64,000 nt of DNA, taken from assembly GCA_022579005.1 (NCBI GenBank), contig MU401662.1, forward strand, positions 1-64,000, read 5' to 3'. The notes under the pieces are model-generated. The model was not told the origin of the DNA and did not search any database. It saw nothing but the letters and a program-made list of their open reading frames with translations. The translations under genes were made by a program, and so were the position numbers. Of the stretch, positions 20,406-32,397 are shown piece by piece (the first letter of the stretch is position 1; every line of letters starts with the position of its first letter). The stretch is from Poronia punctata. Its lineage: Eukaryota; Ascomycota; Sordariomycetes; Xylariales; Xylariaceae.

Positions 20406-21788
20406 TCAGCTGGTTTGATAAAGATCCATCAACCCAGTCCGCGTCGTCTTCCTCAACTCCTCCAACCGCGCAGTCAAGTCCTGCAACTCCTCAACTTTGG
20501 CCTTCAGATGATTCGTTCTCACAACATGTCTATCGAGGGTGTTTCGCAGCTCTTTACGAAGTGCATCACTGATCTTCTCGCCCTTGAGTAAATCCATGAC
20601 TTCCCCCATCAGATCTCCCGAGTCGAAGCTTTGAGTAGGCCGGGGAAAGGTAGAATTGGGCATTGTGACCGACGAAGCGAATGATGCGGGCGCGTCGATG
20701 GTGGCGGATGTGCCGAATAGTTGGGTGGCGGTTAGGTCGTTATTTGGCGCTTTGCCTTTGCCCTTGCCTCTATTATGTCCATCGCTGTCTAGTCGTTGTC
20801 GCTTGGCTTCTGGGAGTGTACTACTAGGACCGTTGCTTTTGCTGGCCCCGCCGTTCTCGAATAGATCCTTGGAAAACGACAATCCCTTCCCAAACCCCCT
20901 TCCCGTAGGCCTGGTGCGCGAAGGCGTAGGCAAACCACTTCCAACATCGGTCGTACGGGATACACTAGGCGTGCCATGTATCGATTTGAGCGCATCGTAT
21001 CTCTTATTCGGCTTTTCAGACACGGCGATTAATTCTGCCTCGGCGTCCGACGACAGATCATCAAGTAAATCGACCTCGGGATTGGCGGGTCGCTTCCGCT
21101 TTCCCGTGAGCTGAGACATTGTGTTTTCTTTACCGTTTCCGTTTCCGCTTCCGTTGCCACGTGACTTCGTCGGACTATCAACCCCGACCCCTTCTCCTTC
21201 TTCTTCTTCTTCTTCTTCTTCCTCTGTGAGATCGATTATAGGTGAACTCACGTCCCCAAGTCCAGGTTCCAAAGCTGCACCACCACCTTGCACAGCCGAC
21301 GTTGAAGCGATTCCCTCTTCCGTCTCTTTCTCTTTCTCTTTCTCTTTCTCTTTCCCCTTCTTACCAATACTCTCTAGGAGCGTAGTCTGCCTATAATTAA
21401 TCGGCGAGAGGCCCTCGGAGCGATGATTACTGACGAAACATTCACGTTCCCTTTTCTGGGCGTCTTCGAGCGAGAGCCAGAAATTGCAGTGGTTTCCCTG
21501 GTCAGGGTGAGTATGGCAGCCGTAAAATTGCTTTCCTTGATTTGGCCCTTCTCTCTTGCCTCTGAGTAAACGAGCGTAGCGACCGCCGGGACACTCGCCT
21601 ATTTAAACCTAGAATAAGTATGCTGGGAAAAAAAGAGGGAACAAGGAATGAAAAAACATACAATACCAGTTACCGTTGCGGAATTCTCCAAGCGGTATTT
21701 TTTTTGGCGTCGGTGCAGTTGTTGTGGATTTTTGAGGAGGGGTTTTTGAGGATGGAGGAGGGGGCGGTGGTGGTGACGAGTTCGCCAT
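20406..21788 (-). CDS. GRF zinc-finger protein with C-terminal coiled coil
   Basis: Exons 21788-21662 and 21598-20406; 439 residues. After a proline-rich N-terminus (eight prolines after SS), residues about 38-90 form a GRF-type zinc finger: WYCECPGGRYARLL, then REGPNQGKQFYGC and HCNFWLSLEDA, with the phase-1 intron cutting the second cysteine region. The middle is low complexity: a KEKEKEKE run, a run of acidic residues encoded by TTC-type repeats, and Ser/Gly/Asn-rich sequence. A predicted coiled coil (RNTLDRHVVRTNHLKAKVEE, EELQDLTARLEEL) closes the protein. GRF fingers bind single-stranded DNA or RNA and occur in topoisomerase III, APE2, NEIL3 and others; a nucleic-acid role is inferred. 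I know of no named orthologue. Confidence 0.8.
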
Positions 21789-23017
21789 GGCAACCAGCAG
21801 CGACAAAGCAGCGACAAAGCAGCTGGACCGAGACAAAAGTATGTTTTATGTACCTCTTAAAAAAAGCCCAGGTACTAGTTTGGTTTTGCTTGCTTCTATT
21901 CATATACCCTTTTTCAAAGAAAAGATATCATATCATACTACTTTGAATCAGAGAAGGGGCATCATCTAGGTAGGTACAACAAATGTGCCAGATGGGCAAA
22001 GGTTATATCAAAAAGGTAAGAGTTCGTAGGATTGAGGTCACAAACCTCGCAAACCGAAGCTAGTCACTTTTTTGGACGTGGTTGGGCATTTTGGCAAAGT
22101 GCCTCGTCTCTCTGCCAACTCCAAGATATAGCCCAAAACATGCGGGAGCTGAATGGGCTGGGCCGAGTCCACTTGTGATGACTTGATTGATTGATCCCGT
22201 TTGGTACCTTATGGACCATGGTAGTAGTAGCAACCATTAGGCGACCCACCATACTCGTACAATCTGATGTATCTAACCTAGACAGGTACATCCAGAACGA
22301 TCGTACTTGCTGCATTGGACATACCTCCTCCTATTACTCGTATAACGTCGCTGCTACCTCTTATTAAAAGTCTTGTCGTCTCAAAAAGTTACCTCCTTGG
22401 TTGGTTTCTCTCTCCTATTATTCGTATATCATCCGCTTCGTCAACATATCTCACATCCAGCCAAGACCTAACCTACCCAGGTTTATGCGGGTATACAAAA
22501 TGGAGTTGTGTGTATGTCAATCAACGGTCAACGGTCAGCAGTCAAAGAGGGGGTGAAATAGTTCAGACATATTGTCTCTTGTAAAAGCCCTCTTATCACC
22601 ATTGGCGCTGAAGAACGCCACATTACAAGGGTGGTGACCAAGAAATACCCGCAGGATCGAGGAGCTGAAGACTGAAGTTGATGTAACATATCGACCTTGG
22701 CTCCCCTTTGGGCTTTATGTGCTTTGCTCATAGCATGGGGTTTTTGCATATTTACAGTAAACGTACATAGAACGTATAAATATATTTGTCGAACGCTACT
22801 CTAAAAGTCAATCCTCGAGCGCAAAAGTGGTAAGGTAAACGGACTGCTTGCTTGCTTGCTTTCGCTTTCGCTTCAGAACTCCCAGGACAACATGAAAAGT
22901 GTTCAACACAACATCGAATCGGGGGTATATATATCTTGCAACACCACAGAGAAAACACCAAGCTATAAACAAAGGCAAGACAGAACAGAACAATGCGGAA
23001 ATAACATGTGGGTATCA
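21789..23017. other. Intergenic region, about 1.2 kb
   Basis: Holds the promoter of the GRF gene and the 3' flank of the ELMO gene. Several short open frames overlap each other on both strands without domain features. A GCTTGCTTGCTTGCTTTCG microsatellite-like tract occurs at 22846-22870. Confidence 0.45.
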
Positions 23018-25147
23018 TCACATGTAGTGATAGTCGTCATCCAGGCCCTTCCGGCTCGGCACTAACCCCACAACATCTGGAGGGTCTGTATAGGTGGCTT
23101 CCATCCGGACCTTGAGTAGTCTGATCTTCATCCCGTAGTCGGTAACTACGTCGAGAAGCTTATTTGTTTCTGGCGTGATCGGTGTCTGCTCAAGCAGCAT
23201 GAGAAGTCCATCGAGCCACTCTGACGCTAAACTGTCGTTGTCGGGATATAGCGACAGCACCGGTTCATCCTTCCCTTCTGGCCTTTTACGAGCCTCTTCG
23301 GGGTCGACATAACCGCGTATCGTGATTTTGGTAGAGTGTTGTTTCGAAGACGAGAGCTCCGCCGATGAGGCATTGCTTCTCCCCTCCGACACGTTGGACA
23401 CGTTGGACACGACCGAGCTTACCATTCGCAAATCCACTTTGTCCGTGAGGATGTCGAGACCAGGCTCATGACCTGTTCGGAGGCCGAAATCCGCCCAGTG
23501 TAGGTAGCGTCTATTATGTGACAGTTTTGCATACCGCCACTGTGCGCGAGTCCGATTGTCCAAGTCGTCGACCTTGCTCTCTTTGCGCGGTGCTGGTTTA
23601 CAGAACCACGACCCCTGCAAAAGACATCGGATGCGCTGTTCTTTGACAAAGTGAAGCGCATCTTCTTTGAGGCTCTGGCGCACGTTGTAGAAGAACTCCC
23701 CCCACCTGTCCTCGAACGACATGGTCAGCAGTTGCATCTGCAACTCACGTAGCCGCAGTAGCTCAAACTCCAAAAGTTCCTCCTCAACCTCTACCACGTC
23801 CTTGTTTCGCCCCGCTTGGCCGACGACCTGGACGATCAAGATCCGGATGAGTTCAACAACTCTCTCGAAATCGTTCTGCTCCGCACCGGTCTGCTTCCAG
23901 AGTCGGAAGAAAGCCTGGAGGCCTGCCGTATGTATTCTCGACCATTGGAGGAGCAGCGGACGGAACATTCTATCCTGCTGTTCCGCGTCCACAAGCTGAA
24001 AGAGCGTTCTAGTATCTTCTATACTCGATTCCCCGCACTCGAAATGTTCGTACAAGGTGAGCGTGACGGCCATGCTGGCTCGGGCGACCGGACATCGTTC
24101 GTGCAGCGGCCGGCTCGATTGCTCCAACAACAGCTTCTGGAAGGCATCCTCGTTTTTCCGCACGTAATCCGTGAAATCCATCATGCCGAGGAAACCGACC
24201 TCATCGAACTCGGTACCCGGGCTTTCCGTCTCGAATCCCAGCCTCCTCCACTTTTCCGGATGATGCTTCCGACTCCCCTTTTTGCCGTTCTCCAACGCCT
24301 CTTCCCCCTTGGCATCGCCATGTCCGTTCAGACGCTCTCGATTGGGCGCGCTGGCGAGGTGGATGCTCTTCAACGCCCGTCGGTGTTCGGGCCTTTCTAC
24401 CTCGACCTTGACTTCCCTCCACTTCTGGAGCAGTACCTTAGTAAGGGACTGGAACTCCAACAGCGGATAGGCCAGGTCTTGTAGCGCAGCGCTCTGCATA
24501 AGGGCATAGACAGCTTTGATCAGGCCTAAATCTTGTAGTCTCTTGATAAATCTGGGCCAGTCTTCTCCCGTCGCACCGTTCGTTCCGTTGCTGCGGTTCG
24601 GCTCCTCGTTGGAGACTGCATCTCTTATGAGCGCGTTGATGAGCATCAGGGTCGTCGCACAGAGGGCATGATCGGCAGACTGCAGTTTCTGTACCACGAG
24701 GTCGAAGAACTGTGGATATACCGCTATAGCCGGTTTCAGGGCGCGGAAGCCAAAGGCGCCGGGTGTCGCATGTGAATCGGGCGGGGTATGGCTGACGAGG
24801 GCGACAAGGATAGACATGGCGCCGCGCAGAATGTTGACCAGGGGATTCGTCACGACAAGCTCGACAATGCGCTCTACTAGGTCCCCAGCAGTGGGCCCGT
24901 CGAATATATCCCATCCCATGTCTACCTCGAGGAGACGGCTAAGACTTTGTAGTGCGTAGGCGAGTGTGTTTCCGCCCGAGTTCATGATAAGACGTCGTAA
25001 TACTAGCAAGCCGCCGGAGGAGATGAATACGTCGGCAAAGGAGGGATCGTTGATGGAAGACTGTAGCTTGAAAACAGCCATCTTTCGGGCAGCATCGTCG
25101 TCGCTCGCCAGACGCGACATGAGCGCCGGTATCTCTGATTGGTCCAT
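23018..25147 (-). CDS. ELMO/CED-12 domain protein
   Basis: A single frame of 709 residues from the ATG at 25147 (MDQSEIPALMSRLASDDDAA); the frame opens 38 codons earlier only at a TTG. The N-terminal half is armadillo-like (VFKLQSSINDPSFADVFI, GGLLVLRRLIMNSGGNTLAY). The ELMO domain lies at about residues 300-420 (WRRLGFETESPGTEFDEVGF, LGMMDFTDYVRKNEDAF). A PH-like region follows from about residue 500 (SFEDRWGEFFYNVRQSLK, RIRCLLQGSWF, WRYAKLSHNRRYLHW). Family members act with DOCK-type exchange factors to activate Rac GTPases and steer actin polarity; in fungi that implies hyphal morphogenesis. No intron is required. Confidence 0.87.
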   Translation of the reverse strand: MDQSEIPALMSRLASDDDAARKMAVFKLQSSINDPSFADVFISSGGLLVLRRLIMNSGGNTLAYALQSLSRLLEVDMGWDIFDGPTAGDLVERIVELVVTNPLVNILRGAMSILVALVSHTPPDSHATPGAFGFRALKPAIAVYPQFFDLVVQKLQSADHALCATTLMLINALIRDAVSNEEPNRSNGTNGATGEDWPRFIKRLQDLGLIKAVYALMQSAALQDLAYPLLEFQSLTKVLLQKWREVKVEVERPEHRRALKSIHLASAPNRERLNGHGDAKGEEALENGKKGSRKHHPEKWRRLGFETESPGTEFDEVGFLGMMDFTDYVRKNEDAFQKLLLEQSSRPLHERCPVARASMAVTLTLYEHFECGESSIEDTRTLFQLVDAEQQDRMFRPLLLQWSRIHTAGLQAFFRLWKQTGAEQNDFERVVELIRILIVQVVGQAGRNKDVVEVEEELLEFELLRLRELQMQLLTMSFEDRWGEFFYNVRQSLKEDALHFVKEQRIRCLLQGSWFCKPAPRKESKVDDLDNRTRAQWRYAKLSHNRRYLHWADFGLRTGHEPGLDILTDKVDLRMVSSVVSNVSNVSEGRSNASSAELSSSKQHSTKITIRGYVDPEEARKRPEGKDEPVLSLYPDNDSLASEWLDGLLMLLEQTPITPETNKLLDVVTDYGMKIRLLKVRMEATYTDPPDVVGLVPSRKGLDDDYHYM

Positions 25148-26171
25148 GACGGCGTAGTCGCCAAGGTATGCAAGGGGCGACTGGTGTTTGCTGTTGCGTT
25201 CGCTTTTGGGGTTGCAGTTTCGGTTCGAAAAGAAATCGAGAGGGTTTCGAGCTATGCGCAATCCCGCGGCGCAAAAGGATGACGCTGGATGCGCGGACTG
25301 CTTCAGTAGCGCATACTTTCGGAGCCCCTAAATTAAAATTATGAGCAAATGGATGGAATATTACAAAGAGGCAAGTTCTTAGTTGGTAAGTAGGTAGTTG
25401 TGACAGTCGCGGAACTCAGTTTCTAAGGCTTCCCTTTATAAACCAATCGTAAAAGCATCTGCACACCACGACAATGCATACTTACAGGAGGCGACAACAG
25501 TAACCTGATTTGCCAAAGGTTTGGATAGGGGAGAAGAGGCTCTACTACCTATGTACAATAAGATGTCCGAGTAGGTAAGTACTTACATAATGTAGGTAAA
25601 GACATGTAGCACGTACTGTACGTCTTACCACTAAGGAGAAAACGGGCTTAGCGTGCTCTCCGCTTTTGCTCCGGCTTAGCCCATCCCTATTCCCAGTGGG
25701 GTAAGGTTACGATAAAGTAGCAGGAGTACCTACGGTGCCTACACAGTACACGTATTCACATGATCGTACCTACTTACTTCAGAAGTACCTATTCATGATT
25801 GCGACCGGGATCAAGGGGTACATGTATACAGTAGTTCGGAGAGTATGTACCTTGAAGATTTGAGGGGGATGAACTCGTATACTATCGACATACACCTCAG
25901 GACAATTGATTTCAAATGACCAGGAAACATATGGCCTTTGATCATACACACACATGTCACACACTGACAAAGTACGGTATGGTCGATATAGTTGTACGTA
26001 AGTTGAATAACTAACTGCAGAAGCAGATGGAAGAATATGGGTATATCAAAAGAGCAATGCGATACGATCTTGAAAGGCAGTGGTCCATTCAAACCATTAA
26101 GAGATACATGCCCCTCCGAGTCTTTCGGGGTATTTCTGTATGTAGACGGAAGACGATATGTCATGTCTAAC
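25148..26171. other. Intergenic region, about 1 kb
   Basis: Rich in TACCT/AGGTA words (for example 25379-25398 and 25573-25600). No gene recognised; contains the ELMO promoter and the transporter 3' flank. Confidence 0.45.
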
Positions 26172-28110
26172 CTAGACACTCGCCTTCGTTCCCTCTAGCT
26201 CGGTCGCACCAGTCTTTTCCGAGACCGGATGAGCCTCAGCATGCACCGCCTCGCCAGCGCGCTTGCGCTCCAGCACGGCCTCGACCTCGGCCTCCAGACG
26301 CGAATTGCCCTTCTTAGTCTTCCAAGCCGCGGGCGCTCCCTTGGCGAACAGGAGTTCGACCTCCTCGATCGTCTTGCCGCAGGTCTCGGGGTATGTCAAG
26401 TATGCCTGGATGGCAGAGGCGATGCAGAGGACGCCGAATACGATGAAGATCTTGTACTCGATGTTTTGGAATGCGGGCGGGGTGAACAGGCCGAGAGCAA
26501 AGTTGAATACCCAGTTGGCTACGGCAGCCAGGGCCATACCGGTAGCACGTGTGCCCAAAGACCAAACCTCGGCGGCGTAGATCCAAGCCACGGGCGCCAG
26601 GGTGAGGGCGTAAATGATGATCAGGAGGTAACTGAAAGCGATGACGGTGTGCGACGGGGCACCCTTGACGCTGAATGTCACGTTGCTGTTACCCTGTACA
26701 CCACCGGGTACCGATTTCGAGTATGTGCCGAGGACACCACCGATAGCGAAGTGGCAAACGGCCATGCCAAGTCCACCCGCAATGAGAAGGGTTCGTCGGC
26801 CAGTACGGTCGATGAAGAAGAACATGACGGACGTGAAGCTTCGAGTAGAACGGCTCGTTAGCCTCAAAGGCTTAAAAAAACAAGTCATTGGAAAATAGAT
26901 CAGTCAACTTACACGATGAACAGGGCGTATTGGATGCCGGAAGCGATCAGGTTGATGTTGCCCTCCAGACCGGCGATCAGGAACACATAGGTGAGGTAGT
27001 AAACGATGACGTTGGCACCGCTCAGTTGCTGCGAAACTTGTCAGATGTGGCGACAGGCATAGCGGAAATGAAGGGCCGGGAAAAAACTAACCTGCCAGGC
27101 CTGGACACTCATGCCGGCTAGTGTTCTCTTCCACATGCCGTTGCTGATGAACTTCCTCCAGCCACCAGCGGCTTGACGTTCGGCGACCAAGACAGTGTAG
27201 ATTTCTTCCCATTCGGCGATGACCAATGCGTCATCCTTGTTGCCGCCGGCTTGGATATCGGCGAGGGTCTGGATGGCTTCTTCTTCACGGCCAACCTTGG
27301 CCAGCCATCGAGGAGACCGAGGCAGGAAGGGCAAGCCAACCATGAGAAGGACGCAAGGGATGAACTGCAAGCCCCAAGCTGTCCGGAAAGACGCCGGGCC
27401 AGGGATGAAGCCACAGCCGTAACTGGCGAAGTACATGATGAAGATACCCCACTCGATAGCTAGTTGTTGGATGATGATGATGCGCCCTCGAGATTCCTAC
27501 GGTATATTCGTTAGGCGACTGGGTAGGTAGAGATGACATTCTGCGCGCTAGTAGATACTCACTCTCTTCGCGATCTCGGCAAGGTAAACGGGAACCTGCG
27601 ACGATGTGATGCCAACGCACACACCGTTCAGGACGCGACCGGCAATCAACGAACCGATACCTTTGGTTGAAACTTGGACGGCAGTTCCGACAAGCCACCA
27701 CAGACAACCGAACATGATGCTGCTCGCGAATTAGCACCGCCGACAAAAAGCCACATACATCTTTCATCATTTACCTGTCACGGCGACCCCATTTATCAGA
27801 TATGGGACCTGCCATCAAGCTGCCAACGACGGAACCGGCAGCCAGAGCAGAACCAATAGCACCTTGGGTGACACCGGACGGATTGCCGAAGTAGTCGATA
27901 TACTGGGGGGTAATGACGATGGCGGCGATAGAAGAGATATCGAAACCGAATAGCATACCTCCTACCGTGGCGATTATCGCCACGAAGTAGGTATTCGCTA
28001 CGACGGTGTAAGCATGTTGTGTTTGAAAACAACAACGTGAAGCGCCCAGAAACGAGAGCTAGAGCTAGCAATATATGTATTTACTTACTGATCTTGGGGA
28101 ATTTAGACAT
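26172..28110 (-). CDS. MFS sugar transporter (hexose/sugar:proton symporter family)
   Basis: Six exons: 28110-28089, 27997-27775, 27719-27563, 27496-27092, 27028-26913 and 26838-26172; 529 residues, the family norm, with all phases consistent. Signature motifs of the sugar-porter family are present: GGMLFGFDISSIA in TM1, DKWGRRD in loop 2-3, GRVLNGVCVGITSSQVPVYLAEIAKRESRG, the RSPRWLAKVGREEEA loop, QQLSGANVIVYY in TM7, DRTGRRTLL, and PETCGKTIEEVE after TM12. Twelve membrane segments are expected at the plasma membrane. The substrate is not determinable; hexose or a related monosaccharide is most likely. The first coding exon has only 22 bases. Three SYGGRG words upstream (28786-28839) could be CreA sites. 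Confidence 0.9.
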
Positions 28111-30322
28111 CTTGACAGGTCGACAGAATTCTCTGTAGGCTGCTGGGCTTCTTTTCACCTTTCCTGTTCCTTTCCTTTCACAAGTTGCCGGCAGACCCAG
28201 CAAGGAGAAAGGTCAAGAATAAAGAAAACAGAGAATCTCGCCTACGCCCTTCTCCAACGCGCTTTTGCGAGCTGGGGCGGCAAGCTCCTCATATACCATC
28301 TGCCATGGTGCGGTTAATGTTACAATGCATCTACGTGGAGCTCGTCCGGGTCAGCAAAAGCCATATGGTCGGGATAGATTCTCCACCTCCACAATAGTCG
28401 ACGATGAAGATCCCACAACCACCCACATTTCCAGATTCTCCCGGGGCTTCCATCAGGCTTTCGGCGTAATAACGTTCGCGCTATGTATGTAAGTGCGCCG
28501 TAAGCAGGATCTCCTCTGTGGACTGCCATAGGTGCGGAAACTAGGCCAGTCGCCAGTCTAATTGGTCCAACAAACGTCGCGACAGGGTTGAAGCTCGACA
28601 TTTTCATCCATGTTGTGCTGCCATGAGCCCATGAGTGCGACTAGCGAATGAGATCCATCGGACCTCATCCTGTACGGAAGTATGACCCGTCGTGATATCC
28701 ACCTTGGCGCGGCTTGGGGGAGCATTCGAGCAGCATCTTGCCCGTTGAATTTTATTCGCGGCCAGCGGTCTGCAGGGACAAACGGCCGGGGTATCCCACG
28801 GGGTTAAGCCTAGAGAAAATGCGGAGGCTTGTTCCCCAGTCCATTTCCTTTGGTGGCTTTTGGTGAGAGACGCTGGAATATCGCATCGTCTTGCCGTTTT
28901 TCGGCTTCCCGGGCCATGATTGGTGCGCATAATCGAAACCCATGTCATATGCCCCGAAGTGCCGAATCGGAAATGCCTAGCCTGGCCATAGTTCAAGTAC
29001 CTAGGTCAGGTACTTCTACTTCCCGGCCTTTGAACTCGGCACAACTAGGTTGTCTAGCAGCCAGGTACAGCCAGGTACGGTACCTATTACTCCACGAGCC
29101 TGTAACCAGGCATCTCGTCTATCACCAGTGTCTTCTGTGAGTACGACCTGGGCTTGGCCTCTCGCCTGAGGTAAATCAACGCACGTGGATGAGTGAACCC
29201 TTAAGCTCGTCGATCTCACGGTGAATTGATTGATTCGAGGAACTATTGTGGAGATTATCAGCCCGTGTTATACACGTAAAATACCCTGCGAGATGTTTGA
29301 GGTGGACGCATCCAGATCCATCCTTTAAAGCTTGGGTACGTACACACAAAATAACGCTAACCTAGCCCGATAGCTTTATGGTTACAACAGTTTACAGTTT
29401 CCCCACGAACAACCGAAGAAGGCACACCAGTCCTAGGCCTCACTTTCCTAGGCGAAGGTTTCACAAAAGGTCGATAGGGCAGTTACCCCTCACTTATATT
29501 CAGCATGCAAGTTAGGGCAGGCAGGCTGGCAGGTCAGCACAACGTCGTGATTGCAACACAACTTCAATCTCCCCAGAAGTCCTACACACGAACACGTATC
29601 CACATATCGAGACTTTCCAGGAGGAGCAGGTAGGTAGCAACATATTATGTGTAAGCAACTTCAAGGTCTGCCGCAAAATCTGGAGCCGGTTCGTACGCGA
29701 GGCGTCCCGGGCCGTCAAAGTTGCCGAATGAGGCGTCAGCCAATGCCCATCACCTACCTATGTACATAGGTAGAACTCAAGCGTGACAAGTCCTTCGCGT
29801 CGGAACGAGTTTCTACGCCGTACGAGTAGTGTAGCACCACCCATTACCTAAGGAAACACCTACTGGCGGGTCGCAGGCCGAGACCCTGTAATAGCTCCCT
29901 ACATGCATACAGAACCAAATCTCTGATAGAGAGCAAGATTGACATTCAGCTATTTCAAATAACCTTTTGCCTAATAACTCAAGTCGATCGATAAATGCGA
30001 CCCTCTATCTAGCATACAACGCTTTGGACAAGACGAGAGAAGCTACCATATAAAGCATATACGTCTTTGGCAGGCAATAGGTATATGCAAACAATACCTT
30101 AGTAGACTATGTAGTGAAAGCTTATCCTTCTATGAGACTACAGAGAAATACTGAAAATCGGCAACAAATCTATTATGCGATGTGCAAAATTATATACTGT
30201 CATGTCAACACTTTTTTAACATTTCAGGGGTTTTGACATAAGTAGGTATATAAGCCGGTATGAGTATGAAAGATAGGTATTCTTTTTGCTAACGACAGGT
30301 TTGAGACCTACAAATATCTTGA
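28111..30322. other. Intergenic region, about 2.2 kb
   Basis: No gene recognised; the longest open frame (28604-28996, minus) is basic and low in hydrophobic residues, without domain features. The left part is the transporter promoter. The remainder has dispersed TACCTA/TAGGTA words (for example 29751-29773). Confidence 0.45.
28786..28839. promoter_or_regulatory. Cluster of CreA-type (SYGGRG) words upstream of the sugar transporter
   Basis: CCGGGG at 28786-28791, GCGGAG at 28821-28826 and, on the minus strand, CTGGGG (28834-28839) match the SYGGRG consensus of the carbon-repression factor CreA/Cre1. They lie about 680-730 bases upstream of the transporter ATG. The words are short and occur by chance often; only the clustering before a sugar transporter makes them worth noting. 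Confidence 0.3.
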
Positions 30323-31050
30323 CTACCTCGATACACGTAATGAGCCGGGCGGGGGAAGAGCTTCGGGCCCAAATGATATCGGCAATAGCTAAGTAGGTTT
30401 TAGAGCGGCCATTAGCTTGCTTACCTATAAAGCGGCCGGCTGTTGCACCGGCAAACAAAACGTACCTCTTCTAGACGCATGACAACATAATTGTCGTCTT
30501 TATCAAACATGATGATGGGACCTTGCAGGTCGCAGAACTCTCGCATGCTATTGAACGCCGATTAGCAGCCAAATGTCAGTTGACTCTAGTTACCCATCCA
30601 TTCCAGGCGCAAGAGAAGATCAGGCGAAGAGGATGCTTGTTAAGCCAGATACATGATGCACGGTAAGGAATGAACGATGTCAAGGTCAAGGTACACTTAC
30701 AACTGCCGGCACATGCCACAAGGACTGGCCGGGGGCGAGATATCGGTAGCGACAGCAACAGCCTTGATCTTACGATGTCCCTCCGTCACGGCTTTCCCGA
30801 ACGCGACTCTCTCGGCACACGTGCCAACCGGATAAGACGCATTCTCGATATTGGCGCCGTTGAAGAAAGCCCCCTCGACCGACAAGATCGCGGCGCCGAC
30901 CCGGAACTGACTATAGGGACAATAGGCCGTGTCTTTGGCGCTCACACAGCGGGCATGGAGTTCCCTGAACTGGGCCTCGGTCAGTCCGTATTGTTGACAT
31001 GTGGATTCGACTGTGGCGGGGTCGGCACTCGACAGACTGTTGACCGACAT
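30323..31050 (-). CDS. Cytidine deaminase
   Basis: Exons 31050-30701, 30547-30466 and 30388-30323; 165 residues. The frame opens three codons earlier only at a TTG, so the ATG (MSVNSLSS) is used. Residues 41-65 (AYCPYSQFRVGAAILSVEG), the zinc/catalytic motif C78-A79-E80 and the P110-C111-G-M-C114 motif are those of the homotetrameric cytidine deaminase family. The last exon encodes LLPISFGPEAL, the usual C-terminal block of the family, followed by a short variable tail. The enzyme converts cytidine and deoxycytidine to uridine and deoxyuridine in pyrimidine salvage. Splice phases (2, 0) agree. Confidence 0.92.
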
Positions 31051-32397
31051 CTTGTCCAAGGCTCGGATATCCCTGATATCGGAAAACTTTAAAACTAGTA
31101 TGTTCCTTTTTTTCCCCTTCCCTTTCAGCTGTGAGAGGGACTTTTTGAGTAAAATCGCTTTAGAATTTCAGACTGCTTTTCACATTGCTTTTAATTCGAC
31201 GTTTGCTTTTGGTCCTTGAAAGCGGGGAGGCTTATCTCTGGAATGCGCCGCTAGCCGCCAACGGCCAAAACGGCCAACGACAATGCTAAAATCCACTGCG
31301 GAAGTCACTACGAGTAAAAGACTCCAGTACAATGTAGCAGGCCGTTGAGGGCCGACGAACCTTCACGCTTCACCCACTTGAGGGTTCTTCCTTGCCGGGA
31401 ATACAGCTTATTTCAGCTCAATCTGCTTGGGATAAGAACATGCTTATAGACCTGATCATATTGAACATTTATCCTCAAGCTTCAGTTGATGGACCTGGCC
31501 TAAGTACTTTACTCATTTCAGCAGCTTTAGTAACTGTGTTGACCCATTGAATACACGTTCCGGGGCACCCAAGCAACTTGAACTCTCTATTCCGTGCAAA
31601 ATACTACGACACCATCTTTCACAACAGCAAATAACATCAAATGCTATACCAAGACTAGGTAATCCATTGTTAGTAGTCATGTATCCGGTCGTCGACATGG
31701 AAACCCGCAGTTGAAGTCATATCTTGCAACGATTGATTCCCTTGTAAGTCCGTAATTAACACTGTGGAACCGTACTGTAGACGACACTGCCCCACCAGAG
31801 GTTCTCGAAGTCTAACAACCCCCTTTTTCACAACTCAATCTTATTGTAAGAAAAAGTCCAGGTAAAGACATGAGAAGGAAGGAATGTCTATAACATAAGA
31901 GCAATCAAATAGTTTCTCGAATTTAGATGGAATCCATCTCGGTATGAATCGAATCTCATCTGATCTCAGCTGTGACCACTGACGCCAGTGGGCTGGTCAG
32001 ATCTCCGAACTTCGAACCCTAGAACCTGGTATTTAGTCGTTAGTCCGTACCGTGTGCGACGGTTTGCGGGTCCAAATCAGGTTTTATCACACCACACCTG
32101 ACGTCAACTTTGTCGATGTTCTTGGATTTGGTCTTGGACTTGGACATGCAACCCTTTGCCAGTCGGTCGGATATATGAACCAAGGTAATGTATGTTAGTG
32201 CTTTGGGATAGAAATAGATTTCTTCTAGAATAGAAAAATAGACAGAAAGAAACCTTTTACCTATCTATCTACTATCGTCCCCGAAGTAAAAAAAAAGGGA
32301 GAAAAAGCCAAAACAAAGCATCAACAAGCAACTCAAGACCAACCGACAACACCATAGAAATCATATAAGCCAAACATAAAAGCAAACATCATCCAAG
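31051..32397. other. Intergenic region, about 1.3 kb
   Basis: A divergent promoter region between cytidine deaminase and the uncharacterised gene at 32398. The last 120 bases are A-rich with CAA/AAC words, a typical fungal 5' leader. No gene recognised. Confidence 0.45.

Noticed and set aside
23816..24484. 222-codon open frame antisense to the ELMO gene
   Set aside because: Shadow of the continuous ELMO frame; no independent motif.
28604..28996. 130-codon open frame upstream of the sugar transporter
   Set aside because: Composition is unlike a protein-coding exon, and no motif or intron signal supports it.
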